Below, in pieces: positions 27,903 through 36,617 of a stretch of 64,000 bases of DNA. Numbering within the stretch: position 1 is the first letter of the stretch; each line of letters begins with the position of its first letter. Made by a program: the position numbers and the translations under genes. The stretch covers positions 2,356,001 through 2,420,000 of the forward strand of contig NZ_MVAD01000001.1 in assembly GCF_002007115.1 (NCBI RefSeq), read 5' to 3'. The notes beneath the pieces are model-generated. The model ran no database searches. It was not told the origin of the DNA and saw only the letters and a program-made list of their open reading frames with translations. This stretch comes from Massilia sp. KIM. Lineage in GTDB: Bacteria > Pseudomonadota > Gammaproteobacteria > Burkholderiales > Burkholderiaceae_D.

Positions 27903-28288
27903 GGCTTGCGGCGTCGCGTCAGCGGCGCGCATGCAAACCTGTATTCGGACCTGCGCCGGCAGCCATTCCGGACGATGTCGGGAATGGCGGTTTCACTGCT
28001 GCGCACCAATGCTTTTGCGGCTGCGTGCCGACCGGCTGCGTATGACGCGCTCGCCCGGCTAGCCTCCGACGGCGCGTCCGCGCAACTTTCAGCCGGCGGG
28101 TCGCGGCCGGCTTTCATCACGCTACCCTAGCCCGTCGTTCCGGCGGAGGCCTGGTCGGCCACGCCGGAACCCAAGTTCGCCGCACACCCGCGCGCGTCCT
28201 CTCCCCCCAAGCCTTAGCCCCCCTCAACACCTTCGCCGATCTTCCCCGGTACTGTAGAGGCCCACCCCCACGTCTTTCCGGGCCACGC
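27903..28288. other. Non-coding spacer with one interrupted palindromic repeat
   Basis: I see no convincing gene in these 386 bases. One copy of the dispersed repeat lies at 28133-28179, but its hairpin is interrupted by about 12 extra bases (around CTGGTCGGCCAC). Nothing else is recognisable. Confidence 0.6.
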
Positions 28289-29497
28289 ATGGGCAGAATC
28301 CGCAGCACCCCGCTCCCCACCTACCGCCGGCGCGCCCCGCGCCAGGCGGCCCTGGTCGCCGGTTTCCTCGGCGGCTATTGTGCCGGCCATCTGGCCGCCG
28401 CCATGCGCCGCGTGCGCGCCCGGCGCAAGGGCACGCCGACCTTCGACGAGACCCGCGTCAACGGCCGCCGCATCCTCCAGAACGCCAGCGACGCCATCCT
28501 CTCGATCGACGAGCACAACGTGATCCTGCTGGCCAACCCGGCCGCGGCCGCCATGTTCGCCACCAGCGTGGGCGCCATGCAGGGCAGCCCGCTGGAGCGC
28601 TACATCCAGCCGCCGGTCCCGGCCGCCCGCACCCCGCTCGATTACTTCCCCGCCGGCAGCGGACGCGCCGGCCGGCGCGCCACCGACTACGCCGTCACCG
28701 GCATCCGCGCCAACGGCCACCTGTTCCCGATCGAAGGCTCGATCTCCAGCGTGCGCCACGACGGCCAGGACATCTACACCGTGATCCTGCGCGACGTCTC
28801 CGAGCGCCACCTGGTCCAGCAGACCCTGGCGCGCTCGCACGACCAGTTGCGCCAGCTCTCGGCCGCCCTGCAGACCATCCGCGAGGAAGAACGCACCCAC
28901 ATCGCACGCGAGCTGCACGACGACCTCGGCCAGCTGCTGGCCTCGCTGCGCATGGACCTGACCCTGCTGGGCCGCACCGTCGACCTGCCCGAGCCGGGGG
29001 CCCGCCTGGTCCTCGGCATGGAGGCCAACCTCCTCACCGCCATCGCCTCGCTGCGCCGCATCGCCACCAACCTGCGGCCGCGCGCCCTCGACGAAGGCGG
29101 CCTCTATTTCGCGCTGCAGGGCCTGCGCGAGGACTTCGTCGAACGCCACGGCATCGCCTGCACCCTGCTGGCCGACGAATCCGAACTGCGCCTGGACGAC
29201 GCCGCCAGCACGGCGGTGTTCCGCATCGTCCAGGAAGCGCTGACCAATGTGGCCCGCCACGCCCAGGCCGCCAACGTGCTGCTCAACCTCTACCGCTCCA
29301 ACGACGAGCTCCTGGTCACCATCCGCGACGACGGCCGCGGCATCCGCGACGAAGACATGGACAAGGCGCAGTCGCTGGGCCTGGTCGGCATGCGCGAACG
29401 GGTGTGGAACATGGGCGGCGAGATCGCGATCAGCGGCGACGAGCCGCCCGGCACCCGCATCGACATCGTGCTGCCGGTCGCCGGCCACCTGGTGTGA
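28289..29497 (+). CDS. PAS-containing NarX/UhpB-type sensor histidine kinase (orphan)
   Basis: The 402-residue protein has a basic N-terminus with a short hydrophobic stretch (AALVAGFLGGYCAGHLAAA), a PAS domain (about 57-185, ILQNASDAILSIDEHNVILLANPAA), a HisKA_3 dimerisation domain with the acceptor His in HIARELHDDLGQLLASLRMDL, and an HATPase with VFRIVQEALTNVARHA and GLVGMRERV. Kinases of this class pair with NarL/FixJ-type regulators, but none is adjacent, so it is an orphan in this window. It precedes the porin gene by 150 bp, which may or may not be meaningful. Confidence 0.9.
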   Translation: MGRIRSTPLPTYRRRAPRQAALVAGFLGGYCAGHLAAAMRRVRARRKGTPTFDETRVNGRRILQNASDAILSIDEHNVILLANPAAAAMFATSVGAMQGSPLERYIQPPVPAARTPLDYFPAGSGRAGRRATDYAVTGIRANGHLFPIEGSISSVRHDGQDIYTVILRDVSERHLVQQTLARSHDQLRQLSAALQTIREEERTHIARELHDDLGQLLASLRMDLTLLGRTVDLPEPGARLVLGMEANLLTAIASLRRIATNLRPRALDEGGLYFALQGLREDFVERHGIACTLLADESELRLDDAASTAVFRIVQEALTNVARHAQAANVLLNLYRSNDELLVTIRDDGRGIRDEDMDKAQSLGLVGMRERVWNMGGEIAISGDEPPGTRIDIVLPVAGHLV

Positions 29498-29596
29498 GAC
29501 GCACGCAAGGCAGGAAAAAACTTGCTATTGCGAAATAACAACATGGACTGAATGTCATCAAGCAGACATATTGCCTCGATAAGATCCCGGTCGATC

Positions 29597-29616
29597 TGAG
29601 TTGACTTGCCAACTCA
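29597..29616. other. Hairpin in the porin leader region
   Basis: TGAGTTG and CAACTCA pair around a six-base loop, 32 bases before the porin ATG. It would lie in or near the porin mRNA leader and could affect translation or serve as an operator. No function is proven. Confidence 0.4.
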
Positions 29617-29647
29617 ACATCTTGTCCAAACCAAACTGGAGATCTTC

Positions 29648-30661
29648 ATGAAGTATAAATTCCTGGCCGCCGCACTGGTGTCGTCCTTCCCGCTGTTCGC
29701 TCAAGCCCAGACCAACGTTCAGGTCTATGGCGTGATGGACGCCGCCATTGCCGTCGAGGATACCGATGCACCGGGCGAAGACCGCCGCACCGTCATCAAC
29801 TCGGGCAACCAGTCGAGCAGCCGTATCGGCTTCCGCGGTACTGAAGATCTGGGCAACGGCCTGAAGGCACTGTTCAACATCGAAGCCGGCGTCGCCCTGG
29901 ACACCGGCGCCGCCGATTCCTCGCTGTTCGGCCGCCGCGCCGTGGTCGGCCTGCAGGGCAACTTCGGTACCGTGACCGTCGGTCGCGAGTACAGCCCGAT
30001 CGCCGCCGTGGCTGCCGCCACCGACATCCTGGGCCAGGGCATGTTCGGCTCCAACCTGTCGGCCTTCGCCACCAACCGCCTGACCCGCCGCCTGGCCAAC
30101 TCGGTCAACTACAAGAGCAACAGCCTGGCCGGCTTCACCGTCAACGCCGCCTACTCGGCCGGCGAGCGCACCGTCGATCCGTCGGGCGACCTGAGCGGCG
30201 TGTCGGTCGAGTACAAGAACGGCGGCTTCTACGTCGGCGGCGGCTACCACGTCCTGGAGCGCCTGGCGACCGGCGACGACAAGGAATGGGGCGTTGGCGC
30301 GGGCCTGTCCTTCGGCGACTTCGAGATCAAGGGTAACTACCTGGTGGCCGACCAGACCGGCGCCAACAACGAGTACAAGAACGCCAACATCGGCGCTTCC
30401 TACGCGACCGGCCCGAACAAGTTCTTCATCAACTTCCAGCAGCAGAAGATCGAGACCGGCGCCAAGGGCAACACCGTGTCGCTGGCCTACACCTACTCGC
30501 TGTCGAAGCGCACCAACATCTACACCACCTACGCCCAGCTGCGCAATAACAACCGCGGCGTGTTCGGCATCAGCTCCTCGTCGACCGCGGTGACCCCGCC
30601 GGCGACCGCCCTGGGCGCCGATCCGTCGGTGTTCACCGTGGGTGTGCGTCACTCGTTCTAA
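29648..30661 (+). CDS. Gram-negative trimeric porin
   Basis: The 337-residue outer-membrane protein has a signal peptide (MKYKFLAAALVSSFPLFAQA) and starts the mature part with QTNVQVYGVMDAAIAV, the classic opening of betaproteobacterial 16-strand porins. SSRIGFRGTEDLGNGLKALFNIEAG and GRRAVVGLQGNFGTVTVGRE are family motifs and the chain ends in the aromatic VGVRHSF needed for outer-membrane insertion. GGAG lies five bases before the ATG at 29648. A strong terminator follows, so it is monocistronic. Confidence 0.96.
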   Translation: MKYKFLAAALVSSFPLFAQAQTNVQVYGVMDAAIAVEDTDAPGEDRRTVINSGNQSSSRIGFRGTEDLGNGLKALFNIEAGVALDTGAADSSLFGRRAVVGLQGNFGTVTVGREYSPIAAVAAATDILGQGMFGSNLSAFATNRLTRRLANSVNYKSNSLAGFTVNAAYSAGERTVDPSGDLSGVSVEYKNGGFYVGGGYHVLERLATGDDKEWGVGAGLSFGDFEIKGNYLVADQTGANNEYKNANIGASYATGPNKFFINFQQQKIETGAKGNTVSLAYTYSLSKRTNIYTTYAQLRNNNRGVFGISSSSTAVTPPATALGADPSVFTVGVRHSF

Positions 30662-30738
30662 GAACGGTCCACCGGACGCGCGGCCTGCGTTGCGCGTCAC
30701 GGGCACCGCAGGCTCGCCCGTCCGGGCGGGCCGCTCAG

Positions 30739-30764
30739 ATGCCGGCTGCGCCGGCATTTTTTTT
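30739..30764 (+). terminator. Intrinsic terminator of the porin gene
   Basis: ATGCCGGC-TGC-GCCGGCAT forms a perfect eight-pair stem followed by a run of eight T, 77 bases after the porin stop. It also closes off the convergent hypothetical gene. Confidence 0.93.
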
Positions 30765-30780
30765 GGCGCTGCTCGCCGAA

Positions 30781-31467
30781 TCAGACCGAGCTTGGGTAGA
30801 TCAAATCCTCGATGCGGCAGTGCGCGAGCAGCAGTTCCTTCATCGACTTCCAGACCTCGGCCTGCTCCGCCCCCACGTCCCGCACCGCCTGCGCCAGCGC
30901 GGCGCACGCGCCCTGCGTACCGATGTCGAAACGCTGGTAGCGCAGCAGCGGCCCCGGATCGTGGATGCGTCCGCGCGGCGCCGGGTCGGCCACCAGCACG
31001 GTGCGCTCCAGCACGGCGCCATCGGGCGTCGCCCTGCCCGTCGCGTAGTCGCTGCGCAAGCTCTGGTACCACTCGCTCTTCGGCTGCAGGTGCGCGCGCA
31101 GGCGCTCGCGCAGGGCCGCGTCCTCGAGGTGGCACAGGGTATTGCGCGACACTTGCCACAGGCGGTGGATGAGCGAGGTCAGCGCCGGGCCGAGGGGCGA
31201 ACAAGCCTCCTCCACCCAGTCGGCGCGCTCACGCTGGGTCAGCGTTTGAGCGTCGCCGCCCGCCAGCGCGAGCGGCTCCGCCTCCAGGCTGCCGGCGATA
31301 CGCTCGAGCAGCCCGGAGAGCTGGTCGAGGTCGACGTACAGCAGATAGAAGGTCGGCCAGTGCCAGCGCACCGTCTGCGGCGTGGCGACCAGCTCGCGCA
31401 CCCATCCGTGCACGGCGCGGACCTCGGCCAGCATCTCGTCCGGCGGTGTGAGGGAAGTGGCGTTCAT
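30781..31467 (-). CDS. Unknown protein, third gene of a three-gene overlapping cluster
   Basis: I do not recognise this 228-residue protein. It appears soluble and mostly helical, with several tryptophans (VHGWVRELV, VRWHWPTFYLLYVDLDQL) and a conserved-looking end (LLLAHCRIEDLIYPSSV). There is no signal peptide or membrane helix. The ATG at 31467 overlaps the stop of the preceding 124-residue gene by four bases, which supports the start and implies translational coupling. It ends 17 bases from the porin terminator. Confidence 0.72.
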   Translation of the reverse strand: MNATSLTPPDEMLAEVRAVHGWVRELVATPQTVRWHWPTFYLLYVDLDQLSGLLERIAGSLEAEPLALAGGDAQTLTQRERADWVEEACSPLGPALTSLIHRLWQVSRNTLCHLEDAALRERLRAHLQPKSEWYQSLRSDYATGRATPDGAVLERTVLVADPAPRGRIHDPGPLLRYQRFDIGTQGACAALAQAVRDVGAEQAEVWKSMKELLLAHCRIEDLIYPSSV

Positions 31468-31838
31468 CTGTGCTCCTCGTGATAGACCGGATCGGGATCG
31501 TCGTCCCAGCACGGTGCGAAGATCGCGTTCTGCCAGCGCGGGCCGCTGCGATCCCAGGGATGGGTCGGGTCGAGGCGCGGCCGGCGCTGGCCATACACAA
31601 GGCAGGTCAGGCCGGCCTGCACCAGGCGCTCGGCCTCGCGCAGGAAGTCAGCCCCGCACAGCAGCGGCGCATGCTCGAAGAAGTCATCGTCTTCCCACGG
31701 GCTCTCGGCGCTGAACAGCTGCCACAGGTGCTTGAAGTGACGCGGATTGCCAAGCGGCCAGGGTGAGCCACTGCAATAGCGCACCGACGGCGGCTCGCCC
31801 GCGAGCTTGGCCAGGTTGGCGTGGGTCGGCCGCCTCAT
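31464..31838 (-). CDS. Unknown small protein, second gene of the cluster
   Basis: This 124-residue protein is not recognisable. It contains many Trp, His and Pro residues (RHFKHLWQLFSAESPWEDDDFFEHAPLL, DPTHPWDRSGPRWQN) and an acidic tail (CWDDDPDPVYHEEH). The ATG at 31838 is chosen because it overlaps the upstream stop by four bases; the open frame extends back to 32159 but that part is only a shadow of the neighbouring gene. It shares overlaps with both partners, so the three are almost certainly co-translated. Confidence 0.68.
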   Translation of the reverse strand: MRRPTHANLAKLAGEPPSVRYCSGSPWPLGNPRHFKHLWQLFSAESPWEDDDFFEHAPLLCGADFLREAERLVQAGLTCLVYGQRRPRLDPTHPWDRSGPRWQNAIFAPCWDDDPDPVYHEEHR

Positions 31839-32722
31839 GCCTGCGGCCTCAGGCAGCGGACGTCGGAGCCGATCATGAACAGCGAGGCTTCGAACGCGTG
31901 CATGCGGTCGGCCAGACGGCCCTGCGCCGCGAACAGCGCCGGATGCCGTTCCAGCAGCGCGCGCATCAGCCAGCCCAGCCGCAGTTTGGCGCTGCTCCAC
32001 TTGTGCGCGGTGGCGGCCTCGTGCCGCTGTTCGTAGGACATCAGGCCCGGGCCGCGCGCGTCGGGATAGGCATGCCGCACCGTACGTCCCGGTATGGTGG
32101 CCGGAAACGCGAGCGCGGCCGGCGGCTTGCGCGACCAATCGCCGCGCTCGCGGCGCCACATTTCCACCAGGGTGGCAAGCGCCGCGGCGACGCGCGAATC
32201 GTAGATCGGCAAGCCATCGTCGGCGGCCAGCGCATGGACCTTGGTGAGCATCGAATTCATTTTTCGTACCGGCTGCCAGCCGGGAAGAATACGGGCCGCG
32301 TCCAGGCGCAAGGCGCCGCTCGCGCCGCTCAGGCAGGCGCCGAGCGCCCCCTGCGCATGCAGGCCTTCGAGGAAGGGCCTGGCGCCCGCCGCGCCGTTGC
32401 GGTCGCCGCCCCAGCCGACGATCTGCAGGCAGATGCGCAGCACCGCATCCTGGTCGGCCGCCTCCAGCGCGCTTCTCAAGTCAAGACCGAGCTGCTTCAA
32501 AAAGGCTTTGGTGGATGCCCAGTCGCCGTCTCCGGTCTCGACGGTGCGCCAGGTGTAGCAGCCGAGCGCCGCCTCCAGGCCCGCCACCTCCCTGCGCAAG
32601 CCTCCCGGCACGTAACGCGAGGACGCGATGTCGAAACGGACCGGCAGTCCGTCGGCCCTGGCGCGCAGCCAGTCGATGAAGCCGGAGACCTCCGGGTCGG
32701 ATACGAATGCGATGTGGTCCAT
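31835..32722 (-). CDS. Unknown 295-residue protein, first gene of the cluster
   Basis: No family name can be given safely. The protein looks soluble. Two blocks stand out: VGWGGDRNG at residues 102-110 and LPIYDSRVAAAL at 171-182. The latter is a Tyr-Asp-Ser-Arg motif that I associate only loosely with helical proteins of unknown role. The C-terminal 70 residues are helical and basic (SYEQRHEAATAHKWSSAKLRLGWLMRALLERHP). It starts the cluster; upstream is an 80-bp spacer containing the AT-rich ATTGTTATTGCATTATAGCA, which may hold its promoter. Confidence 0.72.
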   Translation of the reverse strand: MDHIAFVSDPEVSGFIDWLRARADGLPVRFDIASSRYVPGGLRREVAGLEAALGCYTWRTVETGDGDWASTKAFLKQLGLDLRSALEAADQDAVLRICLQIVGWGGDRNGAAGARPFLEGLHAQGALGACLSGASGALRLDAARILPGWQPVRKMNSMLTKVHALAADDGLPIYDSRVAAALATLVEMWRRERGDWSRKPPAALAFPATIPGRTVRHAYPDARGPGLMSYEQRHEAATAHKWSSAKLRLGWLMRALLERHPALFAAQGRLADRMHAFEASLFMIGSDVRCLRPQA

Positions 32723-32802
32723 GGTGGGCGCCGCTGCGGCGTCTGTGATTGTTATTGCATTATAGCAATGACACCTCGGGCAGCGATCGATCTGCCCTGC
32801 TT

Positions 32803-35800
32803 TCAGGACATCGTCGAGACGCTGGCCAGGGCCGCGTCGCGATCCTCCGGCGCCTGCTCTTGCGTGATCGCGACGTCGGCCAGGCGCAGCACGACCTCGG
32901 TGCCGCGCCCCGGCCGGTTGCGGATCGCCAGCCGCGCGCCGATCTTGTCGGCCCGCTCGCGCATGCCGACCAGGCCCCAGTGGCCGGGACGGCCGCTCGC
33001 CTGCACCTGCGGGTCGAGCCCGATACCGTCGTCGCGCACCGCCAGCAGCATCTCGCCCCCTTCGCAGCGCAGGTCGATCTCGATCAGGCTGGCGCGCGCG
33101 TGGCGCACCGCATTGGCGATCGCCTCGCGCGCGATGTGGAAGACCTCCAGATGCAGGGCGCAGGGCAGCTGCACGCAGGCGCCTTCGGTGCGCACCGCCA
33201 CCCGCACGCCGCTGCCCTCCCTGAGCATGTCCGCGGCCTCCGCCAGCGCCTGGGCCAGGGAGGGGACGGCCTCGTCCAGGCGCAGGTCCATCACCTGGTC
33301 ACGGCCCTCGGCGATGACCTTGTCGGCCAGGTCGAGCGCGCTATCCAGTTCGCGCCGCATGGGACTGCCCGCTTCCATGCGCAGGGCCAGCGACTGCAGG
33401 CGCAGCACCAGGCCCTGCAGGCTTTGCAGGAAGGTGTCGTGCAGGGTGCGCGCGATGCGCTCGCGCTCGTGCAGGCGCTCGCGCAGACGGGCCTGGAACT
33501 GGCGTTGCACCTGGCGCATGCGCAGCCAGTACAGCAGCCAGGCCGCCAGCGCGACCGCGCTCGCGCACAGGAGCGCGAACCAGGCGGTCTGCCAGAAGTG
33601 CGGACGGATCGAGAACTCGGGCGTGGACGCGACGGCGCTGGCCACGCCGTCCTCGTTGACGGCGCCGACCTCGAAGCGGTAGTTGCCGGGCCCGAGGTTG
33701 GTGTAATAGGCGCTGCGGCGTGTGCCGACTTCCTGCCAGTCATGGTCCAGGCCCACCAGGCGGTAGCGGAAGCGCACGCGCTCCGGCATCGTGTAGCTGA
33801 GCGCGGTGTAGTCGAACTGCAGTTGCTCGGTGCCGGACGGGAAAGCGGCGAGTTCGTCCGGCCGGTAGGACACGCCGTCCGCTTGCAGGGCCAGCACTTC
33901 CACCGCCGGCGCTTCCGGGTTGCGCCACAACTGGCCCCGATCGAACCAGGCCAGGCCCTCGGTGGTCACGATCCAGACCTTGCCGTCGCGCGCGACCAGG
34001 GCGGTGCGTCCGCGCGAGACGGTCTCGGCGCTGCCCGGGTAGCCGTCCAGTCCGTTCCACACGGTAGTGCGCAAAGGCAGCCTCGCGTCGCGCATCGACC
34101 TGCGCCAGTCCTCGGCGCGCACGTGCACCAGCCCGCGCACGGTGTTGAGCCAGCGGTCGCCATCGAGGGTGACCGCCAGGCCGGACACGCCCGCCAGCAG
34201 CTCCGGCCGGTCGGCCAGCAGCGGATGAAAACGATTCCCGCGCAGCACCGCCGCGCCGAAGTCGCCGGCGATCACCAGCTCATGCTGCATGTCGATGAAA
34301 CGCACCGGCCCGACATTGATGCCCTGCTCCTCGCCAAAGGCATGCCAGCGGCCGTCCTCGGCGCGCATCAGCAGGCGGTTGTTGCGCAGGCCGAACCACA
34401 TCCGTCCGCGCGCGTCGCGCCCATAGGAAGTCGGGCCCTTGATCTGCGGGTGCGCCGCGGGCGGATGCCAGACCCCGTCCTGCCAGCGGAACAGGCCGCG
34501 GCCGGCGATCGCGACCCACAACGCGTCGCCGTCGTCCGCCACCATCACCACGAAATTGCGGGTTGGGTCCTTCGGCCCGCGCGCAGGCAAGGAATAGGTC
34601 GCCAGCACGCGCTCGCCGCGCCGCCGCTCGATGCGCTCGCCGCCGCCGAGCAGCACGCTGCCATCCTTGCCGACGGCGACCAGGTAGACTTTCTGATCGC
34701 TTTCCTGCGCCACCGGCACGCCGTCCCTTACCTGCCACAGCCTGCCCAGGTCGTCCATGCCGGTGGTGGCCGCCCACAGCACGCCGTCGCCGTCCTCGAC
34801 CAGGTAGGCGTTCTCGGTCTGCTCGTCGAAGGGCACGTGGCGCAGCTTGTTTGGCCGCAGGCGCTCGACGCCGGCGATGGTGCCCACCCACAGGTTGCCC
34901 TCGCGGTCCTCCATCATCGAATGGACGTTCAGGCTGCTCATCTGCCAGGGCTGATCGAAGCGCTCCTCGCCTTTGCCAATCAAAATGCGCTCGCGCTCGC
35001 GCCGCCAGGTGGCGGGCAGGATGCGGCACAGCCCGACAGGGCAATTGCCGTTCCAAAAATTGCCATCGCGGTCGAACAGGCTCTGGAAGCTGCTCGAGCG
35101 CAGGCGCGACTCGGGACGCGGACGCCAGCCGCCGGGCGGCGCCGGCAAGACCTGCATCGCGTTGCCGGCCAGCGCCCAGATGCGCCCGTCGGGCGAAGCC
35201 AACAGCATCGGATAGCGCGTGGTCGCCATCACCGGCGCGAAACGGCGCTGCGCGCGGTCGAGCAGGAAGATCTGCTTGCCGTCGGAGGCCCACAGCCTTC
35301 CGTAGTGGTCGTGGTAGACGTATTCGGCGTAGTTGCCGGGGAAGCCCCAGTCCGCGCCGACGCGCTCCAGGCGGCCGTCGCGGTAGCGGAACAGGCCGCT
35401 GGACGAGGCGACCCACAGGCTGTCCTCGGCGTCGAAGGCCAGGGCGAAGGTCGCGCCGATCGGCTCGCCCGGCTTCGCCGAGACGTGCTCGAGCCTGCCG
35501 TCGCGCACCACCGACAGGCCGCCCAGGGTGTAGCCGATCCACAGTTCGCCATTGGGTCGCGGCAGCAGGACCGTGATGCTGGCGCCGAGCAGGCGCCCGC
35601 CGTCACGCGGCGCGAAAGGCGTGAACTTCACGCCGTCGAAACGGTACAGGCCCGAGGTCGTGCCCAGCCACAGCCAGCCGTCGGCGGTCTGGGCCATCGC
35701 TTCGATCTCACGCGGCGCCCCTTCCTTTTCGCGCCAGATGTCGTGATAGAGCGCGTCCAGGCGCATGGACGGGTCCAGCGCCAGCACGGGCTTCGCCCAG

Positions 35801-35847
35801 CCCAGCAGGCAGGCGAACAAGGCGAGAATGAATTTCAGACGGCGCAA
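32803..35847 (-). CDS. Two-component beta-propeller sensor histidine kinase (Reg_prop, Y_Y_Y, NarX-type kinase)
   Basis: The protein of about 1014 residues has a signal or anchor sequence (LRRLKFILALFACLLGWAKPVLALDP), then some 650 residues of repeated propeller blades with W-G/W-V signatures (GWLWLGTTSGLYRFDG, GNLWVGTIAGVERL, GRMWFGLRNNRLL). A Y_Y_Y domain follows (FRYRLVGLDHDWQEVG ... NLGPGNYRFEVGAVNEDG), then a membrane helix (FALLCASAVALAAWLLYWL) and a HisKA_3/HATPase kinase with RTLHDTFLQSLQGLVLRLQ. This resembles Bacteroides-type sugar sensors but without a fused regulator. The start is uncertain: the frame opens at a TTG at 35925, but its first 26 codons are AT-rich unlike the rest, so I take the TTG at 35847 before the signal sequence. 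No regulator is adjacent. Confidence 0.85.
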   Translation of the reverse strand: MRRLKFILALFACLLGWAKPVLALDPSMRLDALYHDIWREKEGAPREIEAMAQTADGWLWLGTTSGLYRFDGVKFTPFAPRDGGRLLGASITVLLPRPNGELWIGYTLGGLSVVRDGRLEHVSAKPGEPIGATFALAFDAEDSLWVASSSGLFRYRDGRLERVGADWGFPGNYAEYVYHDHYGRLWASDGKQIFLLDRAQRRFAPVMATTRYPMLLASPDGRIWALAGNAMQVLPAPPGGWRPRPESRLRSSSFQSLFDRDGNFWNGNCPVGLCRILPATWRRERERILIGKGEERFDQPWQMSSLNVHSMMEDREGNLWVGTIAGVERLRPNKLRHVPFDEQTENAYLVEDGDGVLWAATTGMDDLGRLWQVRDGVPVAQESDQKVYLVAVGKDGSVLLGGGERIERRRGERVLATYSLPARGPKDPTRNFVVMVADDGDALWVAIAGRGLFRWQDGVWHPPAAHPQIKGPTSYGRDARGRMWFGLRNNRLLMRAEDGRWHAFGEEQGINVGPVRFIDMQHELVIAGDFGAAVLRGNRFHPLLADRPELLAGVSGLAVTLDGDRWLNTVRGLVHVRAEDWRRSMRDARLPLRTTVWNGLDGYPGSAETVSRGRTALVARDGKVWIVTTEGLAWFDRGQLWRNPEAPAVEVLALQADGVSYRPDELAAFPSGTEQLQFDYTALSYTMPERVRFRYRLVGLDHDWQEVGTRRSAYYTNLGPGNYRFEVGAVNEDGVASAVASTPEFSIRPHFWQTAWFALLCASAVALAAWLLYWLRMRQVQRQFQARLRERLHERERIARTLHDTFLQSLQGLVLRLQSLALRMEAGSPMRRELDSALDLADKVIAEGRDQVMDLRLDEAVPSLAQALAEAADMLREGSGVRVAVRTEGACVQLPCALHLEVFHIAREAIANAVRHARASLIEIDLRCEGGEMLLAVRDDGIGLDPQVQASGRPGHWGLVGMRERADKIGARLAIRNRPGRGTEVVLRLADVAITQEQAPEDRDAALASVSTMS

Positions 35848-35935
35848 AACGGTCAGGGCAAATGAAATACGGCCAACAGCATCTTTAACAAAAAGATATT
35901 GTAGAGCGTTTAGCGCCAGCCGCAAGGCCCCTGTC

Positions 35936-36589
35936 TCATTTCAGCTTGCAGGTCAGCACCCAGTAAAACTCCCAGCGCGCGATCTTGAGGTCCTTGCCGA
36001 CCGCGCCCACCCGCTTGCGCAGCGCGCTGTCGGTCGGGTAGCTCTTGGCCAGTTCGTGGCGCGAACCGTCCTCGTCGGTGACGATGTGGAAGGTGTTGCC
36101 CTGGGCGTCGGTGCGCGCGATGGTCGGGCTCTCGTCCTCGATGTATTCGTCGTCGACCAGCACCAGCAGCACGTCCTTGCCCAGGCGTTTTTTCAGCTGG
36201 GCGAGGAAAAGGTCCTGCTCGTCGCGCGTGAAATGCGACCACAGGCCGGCCATGAACACCGCCGTGAAGCCGCTCAGGTCGGCCGGCAGGTCGAGGGCGT
36301 CGACCCGGCGCCAGCTCACGTTGGCCAGGCCCTCGCCCAGTTCGCGCGCCACGTCCAGCATTTCCTCGTTGACGTCGGTGGCCAGCACCGATTCCGCGCC
36401 CTGGGCGATCATCTCGGTCCAGGCCCCGGTGCCGCAGCCCAGTTCCAGCACCCGGTGGCCCTTGAGCAGGGTGGCCAGCTGTTCGCCGGCCTCCTGCAGG
36501 TCTTCCTGGCGTTCCTCGGATTGTTCGACCAGGCTGTCGTAGCGCTCGGCGTTGCGTGCGTAATAGGCGGCGACCGCGTCCTTGTTCAT
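35936..36589 (-). CDS. Class I SAM-dependent methyltransferase
   Basis: The 217-residue protein has the SAM-binding motif VLELGCGTGAWTEMIA, followed by the acidic residue in VLATDVNEEML and motif GFTAVFMAGLWSHFT. The substrate is unknown. The ATG at 36589 is preceded by AAGGAAG, better than the in-frame ATG at 36607. It lies 28 bases after the cysB stop on the same strand and may be transcribed with it. Confidence 0.88.
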   Translation of the reverse strand: MNKDAVAAYYARNAERYDSLVEQSEERQEDLQEAGEQLATLLKGHRVLELGCGTGAWTEMIAQGAESVLATDVNEEMLDVARELGEGLANVSWRRVDALDLPADLSGFTAVFMAGLWSHFTRDEQDLFLAQLKKRLGKDVLLVLVDDEYIEDESPTIARTDAQGNTFHIVTDEDGSRHELAKSYPTDSALRKRVGAVGKDLKIARWEFYWVLTCKLK

Positions 36590-36617
36590 CGTGCTTCCTT
36601 GTTGCATGGGTTGATAC

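Noticed and set aside
29601..29606. TTGACT as a -35 box for the porin
   Set aside because: No -10-like hexamer lies 16-18 bases downstream, and the sequence is part of a hairpin.
32749..35865. A 1038-codon plus-strand open frame opposite the propeller kinase
   Set aside because: The minus-strand frame shows clear propeller, Y_Y_Y and kinase motifs; the plus frame has only Ala/Gln/His/Arg-rich shadow composition.
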